A stretch of 64,000 bases of DNA from Motilibacter rhizosphaerae (GCF_004216915.1 NZ_SGXD01000005.1:124001-188000), one strand, 5' to 3'; shown: positions 27,709 to 36,192, counted from the stretch's first letter. Numbers and translations are program-made. The notes: a model not told the origin generated them from the letters alone.

Positions 27709-28140
27709 ATGGCGCTCTCGGTCTACTCCACGGTGCTCAACACCCGCGACCTGCAGCGGTCGTACGCGTTCTGGAGCGAGCTGCTCGGCGCTCGTCCGCG
27801 CGACGCCGACCAGGGCCTGGACGACTTCGTCGCGAACCAGTGGGTGACGCTGGTGCTCCCGGGCGGCGGTCGCCTCGCGCTGCAGGGCGGCACCGTCGAG
27901 CACGTGGAGCGCGACCAGCCGATCCACCTCGACCTCGTCGCGGACGACCGCGACACCGAGGTCGCCCGCGCGACCTCGCTCGGCGCCGAGCTGGTCGCCG
28001 ACTGGCCCTACCCCGACGACGCGGACTACACGGTGCTGCGCGACCTCGACGGCCACCTGTTCTGCATCGTCGACGCGGAGCTGCCCGACGTCGCGGCCGG
28101 GGAGCTCGGAGCGGTCGACGTGGTGGTGTCCTCCGCCTGA
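27709..28140 (+). CDS. VOC family (glyoxalase/bleomycin-resistance fold) protein
   Basis: The 143-residue product has two beta-alpha-beta-beta-beta repeats. The first begins VYSTVLNTRDLQRSYAFWSE LLG and the second is PIHLDLVADDRDTEVARATS followed by DPDGH-like LRDLDGHLFCIVD. Members bind metals and act as lyases, dioxygenases or drug-binding proteins. The usual first metal ligand His/Glu is not obvious in the first strand, so metal use is uncertain. The start codon is adjacent to a strong hairpin. The last 115 bases overlap, antisense, the 3' end of the CPBP protease gene. Confidence 0.85.
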   Translation: MALSVYSTVLNTRDLQRSYAFWSELLGARPRDADQGLDDFVANQWVTLVLPGGGRLALQGGTVEHVERDQPIHLDLVADDRDTEVARATSLGAELVADWPYPDDADYTVLRDLDGHLFCIVDAELPDVAAGELGAVDVVVSSA

Positions 28141-28895
28141 GGGCGCCGCCGGCGCACGAGCCGCAGCGTGCCGCGGCCGAGGGCCAGGACCAGCACGGCG
28201 AGGACGAGCAGCTCGAAGACCGCCCGCACCAGCAGCGACCAGTGCGCGCCGAGGCTCAGCAGGTCCCAGGCGCTGTGCGCGACGACCAGGGGAAGCACCC
28301 GGCCCGTGCGCCAGACCAGCACGAACGCCGTGACCGCCCACGGCAGCAGCCCGAGGACGGGCAGCCCGTAGTACACGTGGAACGAGAGCCGCACCAGCAC
28401 GAGGACGAGGCCCGCCCGCCACGGCGGCTCCCCGGCCCGGCGGAGGAGCAGCGCCGGCAGCGCGAGCAGCGCCAGCTCCTCGGTGGGCCCGGCGAGCGCG
28501 GAGGAGACGAGGGTCGGCAGCGCGTACCACGCCCCGCCGTACGGGTAGCCGCTCGAGCCGGCGAGCCCCATGAGGACGCCGCCGAGGAGCAGCGCCGTGA
28601 GGTACGCGAGGGCGCAGTCCAGGTCGCGCACCCGCCGACCGCGCGGCGCCGGCGCGAGGCCGAGCTCCGCGAGCCCCAGCCCGGAGAGCCGGGCGAGGCA
28701 GCCGACCAGCGCGAGCACCGCGGCCCCCGTCGCGAGCAGCTGGACCGCCCCGAGGGCGGCCGCCGCCGGGCCGATCGTCCCGCGCTCGCGGGCGTGCGCC
28801 GCGACCAGCAGGGCGGAGACGAGCCCCGGCCCCCAGCCCACGAGGTAGAGCAGGCCGAGCACGGCGTACGCGGTCCGGCGCGAGGGGGCGGTCAC
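28026..28895 (-). CDS. CPBP family intramembrane metalloprotease (CAAX protease/bacteriocin-processing)
   Basis: The 289-residue product is polytopic. It carries the family motifs GPTEELALLALPALLLRR (EE motif and distal Arg), LVRLSFHVYYG (His in the second motif) and LVVAHSAWDLL (HxxxD-like third motif). CPBP enzymes cleave prenylated or secreted peptides, or act as immunity proteins. The hydrophilic C-terminal 35 residues are read entirely through DNA antisense to the VOC gene, and no earlier stop exists. Upstream of the GTG start lies a tandem octamer repeat. A GTG start with a weak AGGA site was accepted. Confidence 0.82.
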   Translation of the reverse strand: MTAPSRRTAYAVLGLLYLVGWGPGLVSALLVAAHARERGTIGPAAAALGAVQLLATGAAVLALVGCLARLSGLGLAELGLAPAPRGRRVRDLDCALAYLTALLLGGVLMGLAGSSGYPYGGAWYALPTLVSSALAGPTEELALLALPALLLRRAGEPPWRAGLVLVLVRLSFHVYYGLPVLGLLPWAVTAFVLVWRTGRVLPLVVAHSAWDLLSLGAHWSLLVRAVFELLVLAVLVLALGRGTLRLVRRRRPQAEDTTTSTAPSSPAATSGSSASTMQNRWPSRSRSTV

Positions 28896-28904
28896 AGGAG
28901 GATC

Positions 28905-28945
28905 CTGCCGCTCTTGCCGCTCTGCCGCTCTGCCGGTCTGCCGCT
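28905..28945. repeat. tandem octamer repeat in a divergent promoter region
   Basis: Five copies of CTGCCGCT: exact at 28905-28912, 28922-28929 and 28938-28945; one with an inserted T at 28913-28921; one with G for C at 28930-28937. The array fills the leader of the CPBP gene (read on the minus strand as AGCGGCAG) and lies just upstream of the DUF2277 promoter. Confidence 0.8.
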
Positions 28946-28969
28946 CTGGCGCCGAGCGCGGGTCGGGCC

Positions 28970-28975
28970 TACGGT
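28970..28975 (+). promoter_or_regulatory. -10 box implying a leaderless DUF2277 transcript
   Basis: TACGGT lies six bases before the GTG at 28982, without a ribosome site. Confidence 0.5.
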
Positions 28976-28981
28976 GCCCTC

Positions 28982-29194
28982 GTGTGCCGGAGCATCAAGA
29001 CCCTGCGCGAGCCGTTCACCTCCGACGTGACCGAGGAGGAGGTGCACGCGGCGGCCCTGCAGTACGTCCGCAAGGTCAGTGGCTTCCGCGCCCCCGCCAA
29101 GCACAACCAGGAGGCCTTCGACGAGGCTGTCGAGGCGGTGACGGCCGCGACCCGCGAGCTGCTCGGCTCGCTGGTCGTCCGCGGCGCCGGCTGA
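28982..29194 (+). CDS. DUF2277 family protein
   Basis: The 70-residue product reads MCRSIKTLREPF at the start and ALQYVRKVSGFRAPAKHNQE in the middle, which is the signature of DUF2277. These are small cytoplasmic proteins of unknown function. The family usually carries the N-terminal CRSIK motif seen here. It starts at a leaderless-type GTG, and the next gene begins four bases after its stop, so both probably share a transcript. Confidence 0.9.
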   Translation: MCRSIKTLREPFTSDVTEEEVHAAALQYVRKVSGFRAPAKHNQEAFDEAVEAVTAATRELLGSLVVRGAG

Positions 29195-29198
29195 CCCC

Positions 29199-29687
29199 GT
29201 GGCCGGGACCGTCCTGCTCATGGGGGCCGGCCTCGTCTTCTTCGCCGTGCTCGCGGTCGTCGCGGTGACCGTGGCGGCACGCGTCGAGTCGGGGCGGCGC
29301 CGCGGGTGGGAGCTCACCGCGGCGGAGTGGGGGATGAGCTACCAGGTGGGCGACCCGCTGCGGCTGCGCGCCCGGCTCGGGCTCGACGTGGACCGCACCA
29401 TGTGGGGCCGCGTGGACGGCGTCGACGTCGCTGTGGTCGTCGTCGAGCGGACGGCGGTCGACCGCGCGCTGCTCGAGCCGGTCGCCGTCGCCGTGGCGCG
29501 GCTGGCCGACCCCGCGGCGGCGGCGGCCCGCGTCCCCGGGCTGCGCGTCGACCAGCGCCACGACCTCGTCGTCGCGCAGCCGGCCGGGCGGCCGCTGCGC
29601 CCGGTGGGCACGACGCCCTCGCCCGCGGAGGGCGTCGACCTGCTCACCGGCCTGCTGGTGCTGCTGGGGCGCTCGCCCGCTGAGTAG
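29199..29687 (+). CDS. small membrane-anchored protein of unknown function
   Basis: The 162-residue product has one N-terminal transmembrane helix (about 3-26), a basic stop-transfer (RVESGRRRGWEL) and a cytoplasmic domain. That domain contains a WGMSYQVGDPLRLRARLG segment and a hydrophobic beta-rich core (VDGVDVAVVVVERTAVD). I do not recognise the family. The GTG start at 29199 has no good ribosome site but follows the DUF2277 stop by four bases, suggesting translational coupling. Its stop codon overlaps the -10 box of the next gene. Confidence 0.7.
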   Translation: MAGTVLLMGAGLVFFAVLAVVAVTVAARVESGRRRGWELTAAEWGMSYQVGDPLRLRARLGLDVDRTMWGRVDGVDVAVVVVERTAVDRALLEPVAVAVARLADPAAAAARVPGLRVDQRHDLVVAQPAGRPLRPVGTTPSPAEGVDLLTGLLVLLGRSPAE

Positions 29688-29690
29688 GGT
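29685..29690 (+). promoter_or_regulatory. -10 box overlapping a stop codon, leaderless type
   Basis: TAGGGT includes the TAG stop of the upstream gene and lies five bases before the GTG at 29696. The spacer is one base shorter than in the other cases. Confidence 0.4.
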
Positions 29691-29695
29691 GCGGC

Positions 29696-30808
29696 GTGCG
29701 CTGGATCTGGTCGGAGCAGGTGCGCGACAGCCGCCTGCCCGGACGCTGGGAGCAGCGCCTCGAGTCGCGCGCGGGTTGGAGGCTGCGGCGCTGGGCCTCG
29801 CCGGTGCAGCCGCTCGCCTGGCTCGCCACCGGCACGCCCCCGAGCCGCCAGGGGTACGCGCCCGGCCCGCTCACGGCGCTGCGCACCGCGCACCACCGCC
29901 GGCTCGACCGCGCGTACCGGCTCTGCCTGCTCGAGGGGCCGTCGACCGGCCCGCGCTTCAGCCCGGTCACGGCGTACTGGGTCAACGAGCGCAGCCGCGT
30001 GGTGCGCGCCGAGGTCGACGGCGACCCGGCGGAGGCCGACCTCGTCTGGGTGCACGCGCAGGACCCGCTGGCACCGGCGGCCCGTGCCTGGGTCGAACGC
30101 GCGCTGGAGCGGGTGCGCCCGGGCACGCCCGTCGTGAACCCGCCCTCGGCGTACGACTCGTACCACCTGCCGGGCACCTTCGAGCGGCTGCGCGCCGCCG
30201 GCGTCCGCGTCCCCGACCCCGAGCCGCGCGTGGGGGAGCTCGCGGTGGTGAAGGGCCCCGGGCAGGCGAGCCGCAAGGAGCTGCGCCGCTTCGACGGCGT
30301 GCTCGGGCCCGGGGAGCGGGCCTTCGCGTACGTCGACGCGCGCAGCCGGGACGGGCTGCACCGGCGCTGGCGGGCGTTCAGCTGGCTCGGCACCGTGCAC
30401 GCGGGTGACGTGCTCGCGAGCCGGCACTGGGAGGTCGGGCTCGGCTCGCTGGAGGTGCACGAGCCGGTCTTCGCCCTGAGCGCGGACGACGAGGAGCAGG
30501 TGCGCCGCGTGGGGGAGGTGCTGGGGCTGGGGTGGTTCTGCGTCGACCTCGTCCGCGGCCCCGACGGGCTCGCCGTGGTCACCGACGTCAACGTCTACCC
30601 GACCCCGGTCATCGCCGCGTTCGTCGACCGGCGGCTCGACTGCCGGGGCCGTTGGCACTTCCTCGACACACCCGCGAGGATGGGCCTCGCCGAGCCGCAG
30701 GGCCGCTTCTGGGCGCGCTTCGACGACGCGGTCGTGCGCCTGCTGCGCCCTCGGCTCAGTCCCGCCCCTCCGCTGCCGACAGGAGCGCCGTGCCCCTCGT
30801 CACCGTGA
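29696..30808 (+). CDS. putative ATP-grasp-like enzyme, unknown substrate
   Basis: The 370-residue soluble product has a basic N-terminal third, then ADLVWVHAQDPLAP. A segment typical of ATP-grasp folds follows: GTPVVNPPSAYDSYHLPGTF, then a variable domain with LAVVKGPGQASRKELRRFDG (candidate nucleotide-contacting Lys). Near the end GLGWFCVDLVRGPDG is followed by VVTDVNVYPTPVI, resembling the metal-binding D/E-x-N and following Pro of RimK-like ligases. The assignment is by motif style only. The gene overlaps the glycosyltransferase start by 19 bases, so the two probably act in one pathway, perhaps modifying a cell-surface or small-molecule product. Confidence 0.55.
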   Translation: MRWIWSEQVRDSRLPGRWEQRLESRAGWRLRRWASPVQPLAWLATGTPPSRQGYAPGPLTALRTAHHRRLDRAYRLCLLEGPSTGPRFSPVTAYWVNERSRVVRAEVDGDPAEADLVWVHAQDPLAPAARAWVERALERVRPGTPVVNPPSAYDSYHLPGTFERLRAAGVRVPDPEPRVGELAVVKGPGQASRKELRRFDGVLGPGERAFAYVDARSRDGLHRRWRAFSWLGTVHAGDVLASRHWEVGLGSLEVHEPVFALSADDEEQVRRVGEVLGLGWFCVDLVRGPDGLAVVTDVNVYPTPVIAAFVDRRLDCRGRWHFLDTPARMGLAEPQGRFWARFDDAVVRLLRPRLSPAPPLPTGAPCPSSP

Positions 30809-31545
30809 TCACCCCGACGCGCAACCGGCTCGCGGTCCTCCCGCGCGCGGTCGCGAGCGTGCTCGGGCAGACCATGCCCGACCTCCAGCTGGTCGTGGTG
30901 GACGACGGGTCGAGCGACGGGACGGCCGAGTTCCTCGACAGCGTCGCCGACTCCCGGCTCACCGTGCTCCGCCAGGAGCACAGCGGCGTGTCCGTCGCCC
31001 GCAACGCGGGGCTGGCGGTGGCGCAGGGCGAGCTGGTCGCGTACCTCGACAGCGACAACACCTGGTCGCCGGAGTTCCTCGAGGTGATGACCGGCGAGCT
31101 GCGGGAGACCGACGTGCTCGCCTACTGCAACCGGCACCTGTTCCTGCTCGACGGCCCGCTCGACGACGCGCGCGTCGTGGCCCGCAAGACGCACGCGCCG
31201 TCGTACAACCCCGCGGCGCTGCTGCGGCACAACTCCATCGACACCAACGTCATGCTGCACCGCCGCTCGGTCATCGACGAGGTCGGCGGCTTCGACGAGG
31301 ACCTGCACCGGCTCGTCGACTGGGACCTCGTCGTGCGGATCGTGCTGCGGCACCCGTTCGCCGTCCGCCACGTCGACCAGGTGCTCTGCGACTACCACTA
31401 CTACCGGGCGGCGCAGCTGCCCAGCATCACCAACGGCCACTTCAGCGACGCCCACCTGGAGTCGCTGTTCGGCATCGGGCCGCGCGACCCGGTGGACGCG
31501 CAGGTGCTCGCGAAGATCGAGGCGGTCAGGGCCGCCGGGCGGTGA
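30790..31545 (+). CDS. family 2 glycosyltransferase
   Basis: The 251-residue product is a GT-A fold enzyme: VTVITPTRNRLAVLPRAVAS, then VVVDDGSSDGTAEFL (nucleotide-sugar Asp residues), SVARNAGLAVAQGE, AYLDSDNTWSPEFL (DXD-like metal site), and DEDLHRLVDWDLVVRI as the acceptor-side catalytic region (ED/WD). AGGAG precedes the GTG at 30790, which lies inside the preceding ATP-grasp-like gene. It lacks membrane helices. The donor and acceptor are unknown. Its last 20 bases overlap, tail to tail, the methyltransferase gene. Confidence 0.9.
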   Translation: MPLVTVITPTRNRLAVLPRAVASVLGQTMPDLQLVVVDDGSSDGTAEFLDSVADSRLTVLRQEHSGVSVARNAGLAVAQGELVAYLDSDNTWSPEFLEVMTGELRETDVLAYCNRHLFLLDGPLDDARVVARKTHAPSYNPAALLRHNSIDTNVMLHRRSVIDEVGGFDEDLHRLVDWDLVVRIVLRHPFAVRHVDQVLCDYHYYRAAQLPSITNGHFSDAHLESLFGIGPRDPVDAQVLAKIEAVRAAGR

Positions 31546-32179
31546 GGTAGCGGTCGCGTCCCTCCGCGTCGCGGTGGTCGGCGACGTCGAGCCAGCGGGG
31601 CGTGAAGACGGCCGGTGCCGTGCGCCCCTGCCGGTCGGAGTGCTCGACGACGAGCGAGCCGCCCGGGCGCAGCAGCCGCCACGCCGTCTGCTCGACCTCG
31701 CGGATGACGGCCAGGCCGTCGTCGCCGGCGAGCATCGCGCTGTGCGGGTTCCGCGCCTCCACCTCGGTCAGCCGGTCGAGCTCGGAGTCCGCGACGTACG
31801 GCGGGTTGCTGACGACGAGGTCGTAGCCCGACTCGCCCGGCAGCGCGTCGAGCGCGCGGGCGTGCTCGAGCCGGACGGGCAGGCCGAGCCGCTCGCCGTT
31901 GCGCCGCGTCCACACGAGCGCGTCGGCGGAGGCCTCGACCGCGACGACCTCGGCGTCGGGGCGGGCGGCGGCCACGGCGTACGCGATGGTGCCGGAGCCG
32001 GTGCAGAGGTCGACGACGCGCGGGCGGCGCACGTCGCGGAGCAGCTCGAGCACGGCGGCGACGACGCTCTCGGTCTCGGGCGCCGGGGTGAACACGCCCG
32101 GCCCGACGAGCAGCTCGACGCCGGCGATCCGCACGGTGCGGGCGACGGGCAGGGAGTCGGACGGCGCGAGGGAGGTCAC
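31526..32179 (-). CDS. HemK/PrmC-like N5-glutamine methyltransferase family protein
   Basis: The 217-residue product has the class I methyltransferase SAM loop [16 protein letters not shown], the acidic ribose contact [11 protein letters not shown] and the NPPY motif in [13 protein letters not shown], which in HemK/PrmC binds a glutamine or adenine amide. The N-terminal helical domain of true PrmC is missing, since the protein begins just before [10 protein letters not shown]. This may therefore be a paralogue with another target rather than the release-factor enzyme. AAGGA lies a few bases before the GTG at 32179. Divergent from dop. Confidence 0.85.
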   Translation of the reverse strand: MTSLAPSDSLPVARTVRIAGVELLVGPGVFTPAPETESVVAAVLELLRDVRRPRVVDLCTGSGTIAYAVAAARPDAEVVAVEASADALVWTRRNGERLGLPVRLEHARALDALPGESGYDLVVSNPPYVADSELDRLTEVEARNPHSAMLAGDDGLAVIREVEQTAWRLLRPGGSLVVEHSDRQGRTAPAVFTPRWLDVADHRDAEGRDRYLTARRP

Positions 32180-32260
32180 GCACGGTCCTTGCCCCGGCGC
32201 CGCGCCGGTGAAGCCCGCAGAGCGCCCCGTCCGGTCCCTGCGGATCGCGACCTGCGCGCA

Positions 32261-32266
32261 TAGGCT
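32261..32266 (+). promoter_or_regulatory. -10 box implying a leaderless dop transcript
   Basis: TAGGCT lies seven bases before the ATG at 32274, and no ribosome site is present. Confidence 0.5.
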
Positions 32267-32273
32267 CTTGCCC

Positions 32274-33794
32274 ATGACCACGCGCCGCGTGATGGGCACC
32301 GAGACCGAGTTCGGCATCAGCCTGCCCGGTGTCCCCGGGGCCAACGCGACGCTGCTGTCCTCCCAGGTCGTGAACTCCTACGCCGCGTGGGTGTCCTCGG
32401 GCCGCGCCCGACGGGCGCGCTGGGACTTCGAGGAGGAGAGCCCGCTGCGCGACGCGCGCGGCTACGACCACTCGCGCGAGCTCGCGGACCCCTCGCAGCT
32501 CACCGACGAGGACGCGGGGCTCGCCAACGTCATCCTCCCGAACGGCGCCCGCCTCTACGTCGACCACGCGCACCCCGAGTTCTCCACGCCGGAGGTCACC
32601 TCGGCCCGCGCCGCTGCGGTGTTCGACAAGGCGGGGGAGCGGATCGCCGCCCGCGGCGCGCAGCTGGCCGGGCAGGTCCCCGGCGGCGCCGCCCTCTCGA
32701 TCTACAAGAACAACACCGACGGCAAGGGCGCGTCCTACGGCGCGCACGAGAACTACCTGATGCCGCGGGAGACGCCGTTCGGCGACATCGTGCGGCACCT
32801 GACGCCGTTCTTCGTCTCCCGGCAGGTCGTGTGCGGGGCGGGCCGCGTCGGGATCGGCACCGACAGCCGCACCGCCGGCTTCCAGATCAGCCAGCGCGCG
32901 GACTTCTTCGAGGTCGAGGTCGGGCTCGAGACGACGCTGAAGCGCCCGATCATCAACACGCGCGACGAGCCGCACGCCGTGGCGGAGAAGTACCGCCGGC
33001 TGCACGTGATCCTCGGTGACGCCAACCTCTCGGAGATCTCGACCTACCTCAAGGTGGGCACGACCTCGCTGGTGCTCAGCATGATCGAGCAGGGCTGGCT
33101 CGAGGGGCTCGACCTCGTGGTCGCGCACCCGGTCGCCGACCTGCGGGCGGTGAGCCACGACCCCTCCCTGCGCCACCTCGTGACGCTGCGCAACGGGCGC
33201 ACGCTGACGGCCGTGCAGCTGCAGCTGGAGTACCTCGAGCAGGCCCGCAAGTTCGTGGAGGACCGCTACGGCGCCGACGCGGACGCGGAGACGCGCGACG
33301 TGCTGGAGCGCTGGGAGTCCGTGCTGACCCGGCTCGAGGCCGACCCCATGTCGCTGTCGCGCGAGCTGGACTGGGTCGCGAAGCTCGCGGTGCTCGAGGG
33401 CTACCGCTCCCGCGACGGGCTCTCCTGGTCCTCGCCGCGCCTCGGCGCCGTCGACCTGCAGTACGCCGACCTGCGCGCGGACAAGGGGATCTACAACGTC
33501 CTCGTCGCGAAGGGCCGGTTCGACCGGTTGCTCGGCGAGGAGGAGGTGCAGCGCGCGGTGCACGAGCCGCCGGAGGACACCCGTGCGTACTTCCGCGGGC
33601 GCTGCCTGGACAAGTACGCCGAGAACGTCAGCGCCGCGTCCTGGGACTCGGTCGTGTTCGACCTGCCCGGGCGTGCGTCGCTCCAGCGCGTCCCGACCGT
33701 CGAGCCGCTGCGCGGCACGAAGGCGCACGTGGGCGCGCTGCTCGACCGGTGCGCGACCGCCGAGGAGCTGGTGGCGGCGATCACCGGCGGCTAG
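32274..33794 (+). CDS. dop: Pup deamidase/depupylase
   Basis: Dop removes Pup from substrates and, where Pup ends in Gln, deamidates it. The 506-residue product is a carboxylate-amine-ligase fold relative of glutamine synthetase: [10 protein letters not shown] (Mg-ATP glutamates), the Dop-loop region around [15 protein letters not shown] that separates Dop from Paf[15 protein letters not shown] with the nucleophilic Asp, [17 protein letters not shown], and [12 protein letters not shown]. Because the local Pup ends in Glu, depupylation is probably its main task here. The ATG at 32274 is leaderless-type. pup follows after 43 bases. Confidence 0.96.
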   Translation: MTTRRVMGTETEFGISLPGVPGANATLLSSQVVNSYAAWVSSGRARRARWDFEEESPLRDARGYDHSRELADPSQLTDEDAGLANVILPNGARLYVDHAHPEFSTPEVTSARAAAVFDKAGERIAARGAQLAGQVPGGAALSIYKNNTDGKGASYGAHENYLMPRETPFGDIVRHLTPFFVSRQVVCGAGRVGIGTDSRTAGFQISQRADFFEVEVGLETTLKRPIINTRDEPHAVAEKYRRLHVILGDANLSEISTYLKVGTTSLVLSMIEQGWLEGLDLVVAHPVADLRAVSHDPSLRHLVTLRNGRTLTAVQLQLEYLEQARKFVEDRYGADADAETRDVLERWESVLTRLEADPMSLSRELDWVAKLAVLEGYRSRDGLSWSSPRLGAVDLQYADLRADKGIYNVLVAKGRFDRLLGEEEVQRAVHEPPEDTRAYFRGRCLDKYAENVSAASWDSVVFDLPGRASLQRVPTVEPLRGTKAHVGALLDRCATAEELVAAITGG

Positions 33795-33803
33795 GGCCGT
33801 GGA

Positions 33804-33809
33804 TAGGGT
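33804..33809 (+). promoter_or_regulatory. probable -10 box of pup-prcB-prcA
   Basis: TAGGGT lies 28 bases before the pup ATG. The short leader ends with GAGGGAGG, so unlike dop this operon has a normal ribosome site. Confidence 0.45.
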
Positions 33810-33837
33810 GCACAGGCGAGGCGAGAGGGAGGCCACG

Positions 33838-34047
33838 ATGGCGAGCAAGGACACCGGCGGGCAGCAGCGCGAGACCCGGCGCACCGACGACGAGGAGCTC
33901 GTCGACGAGGCTCCGGCGAGCGACCTCGAGGACCGCAAGGCCAAGCTCGACGACGACATCGACGCCATCCTCGACGAGATCGACGAGGTCGTGGAGTCCA
34001 ACGCCGAGGACTTCGTGCGCGGCTTCGTGCAGAAGGGCGGGGAGTGA
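33838..34047 (+). CDS. pup: prokaryotic ubiquitin-like protein Pup, C-terminal Glu form
   Basis: Pup is the 69-residue disordered tag that PafA links to lysines of proteins destined for the proteasome. The N-terminus is polar (ASKDTGGQQRETRRTDDEE). The centre forms the helix that binds ARC (LEDRKAKLDDDIDAILDEID), and the end is NAEDFVRGFVQKGGE. The last codon is GAG (Glu), not the Gln codon found in mycobacteria, so the translated form is already ready for conjugation. A strong GAGGGAGG precedes the ATG. prcB begins on the base after its stop. Confidence 0.97.
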   Translation: MASKDTGGQQRETRRTDDEELVDEAPASDLEDRKAKLDDDIDAILDEIDEVVESNAEDFVRGFVQKGGE

Positions 34048-34875
34048 GTGGACGCCGGTCTGCCCGCCGCGTACCTCGTCCCGGGGAGCTCGTCGTTCAC
34101 GGAGTTCCTGGCCTCCCACGCCCCTGAGCACCTGCCGGGGCGGCGCGCCCTGCCCGGCGCGACGGTGACCACCGAGGCGCCGCACGGCACGACGATCGTC
34201 GCGGTCACCTTCGAGGGCGGCGTCCTGCTGGCGGGCGACCGGCGCGCCACGATGGGCAACCTCATCGCCTCCCGCGACATCGAGAAGGTCTTCCACGCCG
34301 ACGAGTTCTCCGCCGTCGGCATCGCCGGCGCGGCCGGCATCGCGGTCGAGATGGTGCGGCTGTTCCAGGTCGAGCTCGAGCACTACGAGAAGATCGAGGG
34401 CACCACGCTCTCCTTCGACGGCAAGGCCAACCGGCTCGCGACGATGATCCGGTCGAACCTGGCGCTGGCGATGCAGGGCCTCGCGGTCGTGCCGCTGTTC
34501 GCGGGCTACGACCTCGAGGCCGAGCAGGGTCGCATCTTCTCCTTCGACGTGACCGGCGGGCGCTACGAGGAGCACCGGTTCCACTCGGTGGGCTCGGGGT
34601 CGCTGTTCGCGCGCGGTGCGCTGAAGAAGCTGTTCCGCGACGGGCTGAGCGCTGACGACGCCGTGCTCTGCGCCGTCCAGGCGCTCTACGACGCGGCCGA
34701 CGACGACAGCGCCACGGGCGGCCCGGACGTGACCCGGCGGATCTTCCCGGTGGTCGCGCTCGTCACCGCCGACGGCTACCGCCGGCTGTCCGACGACGAG
34801 GTCGGCACGTACGTCGACGCCGTCATCTCCGGGCGGATGGAGAACCCCGGCGGCCCGCAGGCCCCGCTCTCCTAG
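34048..34875 (+). CDS. prcB: 20S proteasome beta subunit
   Basis: PrcB forms the two inner heptameric rings with the threonine protease sites. The 275-residue product has a propeptide of 47 residues, including [18 protein letters not shown], that should be removed at HG|TTIVAV to expose Thr48. [20 protein letters not shown] carries the active-site Asp and Lys equivalents. The body shows the Ntn-hydrolase fold. Its GTG start directly follows the pup stop with no spacer, so translation is probably coupled. C-terminal [12 protein letters not shown] is a short disordered tail. Confidence 0.96.
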   Translation: MDAGLPAAYLVPGSSSFTEFLASHAPEHLPGRRALPGATVTTEAPHGTTIVAVTFEGGVLLAGDRRATMGNLIASRDIEKVFHADEFSAVGIAGAAGIAVEMVRLFQVELEHYEKIEGTTLSFDGKANRLATMIRSNLALAMQGLAVVPLFAGYDLEAEQGRIFSFDVTGGRYEEHRFHSVGSGSLFARGALKKLFRDGLSADDAVLCAVQALYDAADDDSATGGPDVTRRIFPVVALVTADGYRRLSDDEVGTYVDAVISGRMENPGGPQAPLS

Positions 34876-34917
34876 CCGCACCCACCCGCCAACCCCAGCA
34901 AGGAGGCCCGAGCCCCG

Positions 34918-35724
34918 GTGAGCATGCCGTTCTACGTCTCGCCCGAGCAGGTCATGAAGGACAAGGCGGACTACGCCCGCAAGGGCATCGCCCGCGGTCG
35001 CAGCGTGCTCGTGCTGGCGTACGCCGACGGCATCCTCTTCGTCGCCGAGAACCCCTCCCGCGCCCTGCACAAGATCTCGGAGATCTACGACCGGATCGCG
35101 TTCGCCGCGGTCGGGAAGTACAACGAGTTCGAGAACCTCCGGGTCGCGGGCGTGCGGATCGCCGACTTCCGCGGCTACGCGTACGACCGGCGTGACGTCA
35201 CCGGGCGCGGGCTCGCCAACGTCTACGCGCAGACCCTCGGCACGATCTTCACCGAGACCTCGAAGCCGTACGAGGTGGAGCTCGCCGTCGCCGAGGTCGG
35301 GGAGTCCGCGGACGAGGACCAGATCTACCGGCTCACCTACGACGGCTCGGTCGCCGACGAGCGCGGGTTTGTCGCGATGGGCGGCCAGGCCGAGGCCATC
35401 AGCGCCGTGCTGCAGGAGCGCTACCGCGACGGCCTGCCGCTGGCCGAGGCCCTCCAGCTGGCCGTGGAGCTGCTGGGCCGCTTCGGCGGCGGCGGCGAGG
35501 GCCGCGTGCTCGAGCCCGCCCAGCTGGAGGTCGCCGTGCTCGACCGGGGCCGGCCGCGGCGCAAGTTCCGCCGCATCGCCGGTGCCGCGCTGTCGGCGCT
35601 GCTCGGCCGCGAGGTGCAGGACGTCGCGCTGGCCCCCGACGACCCCGCGCTGCGCGAGGTGCCCGGCCCGACGAAGCTCGCCGGCGGCGCCGTCGAGCCG
35701 CCCGGGCCCGCGCCTGAGGCCTAG
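34918..35724 (+). CDS. prcA: 20S proteasome alpha subunit
   Basis: PrcA builds the outer gating rings that receive ARC. The 268-residue product starts [20 protein letters not shown], the gating N-terminus. It then has [55 protein letters not shown] and NRPRR-like [12 protein letters not shown] near the end. It lacks a catalytic Thr, as expected. AAGGAGG lies 11 bases before the GTG at 34918; an ATG at 34924 is the alternative and would shorten the gate by two residues. The C-terminal 40 residues are Pro/Ala-rich. Confidence 0.96.
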   Translation: MSMPFYVSPEQVMKDKADYARKGIARGRSVLVLAYADGILFVAENPSRALHKISEIYDRIAFAAVGKYNEFENLRVAGVRIADFRGYAYDRRDVTGRGLANVYAQTLGTIFTETSKPYEVELAVAEVGESADEDQIYRLTYDGSVADERGFVAMGGQAEAISAVLQERYRDGLPLAEALQLAVELLGRFGGGGEGRVLEPAQLEVAVLDRGRPRRKFRRIAGAALSALLGREVQDVALAPDDPALREVPGPTKLAGGAVEPPGPAPEA

Positions 35725-35776
35725 GCGCTCGCGAGGCGGGGCATGATCCCGGCGACCGACAGCCGGGAGGTCTGCC

Positions 35777-36187
35777 ATGCCGGGACGCCAGGAGCTCCCC
35801 TCCACCCTCGAGCGCTCGCCAGAGAAGGCGCAGGACACGTGGGTCGCCGCCCACGACTCCGCGGTGGAGACCTACGGCGAGGGCGAGCGGGCTCACCGCA
35901 CCGCCTTCGCCGCCGTGAAGCACGGGTTCGAGAAGGTGGGCGACCACTGGGAGCCCAAGGAGGAGAAGGGCCCGAGCGACGCGCAGGCGGCCCGCGACCC
36001 GAGTGCGGGGTCGCGCCGCTCCACGGGCGGCACCGCCGGTGGCGTCGACGCCAACGCGTCCAAGGAGCACCTGCTGGGGATCGCGAAGCGGCTCGGCGTG
36101 AAGGGCCGGTCGCGCATGCGCAAGGCCGAGCTGGTCGAGGCGATCCAGCGGGCCAACGACCGGGAGACGGCCAAGGCGCGGCGCTGA
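35777..36187 (+). CDS. ChaB and Rho N-terminal domain protein
   Basis: The 136-residue basic protein combines an N-terminal ChaB-like region (MPGRQELPSTLERSPEKAQD, then AHRTAFAAVKHGFEKVGDHW) with a C-terminal SAP-like Rho_N domain (SKEHLLGIAKRLGVKGRSRM followed by RKAELVEAI). A Gly/Ser-rich linker lies between. Such proteins are small and probably bind nucleic acid, but their role is undefined. GGGAGG lies a few bases before the ATG. It sits between prcA and the DNA-repair-like gene. Confidence 0.82.
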   Translation: MPGRQELPSTLERSPEKAQDTWVAAHDSAVETYGEGERAHRTAFAAVKHGFEKVGDHWEPKEEKGPSDAQAARDPSAGSRRSTGGTAGGVDANASKEHLLGIAKRLGVKGRSRMRKAELVEAIQRANDRETAKARR

Positions 36188-36192
36188 CCGCT

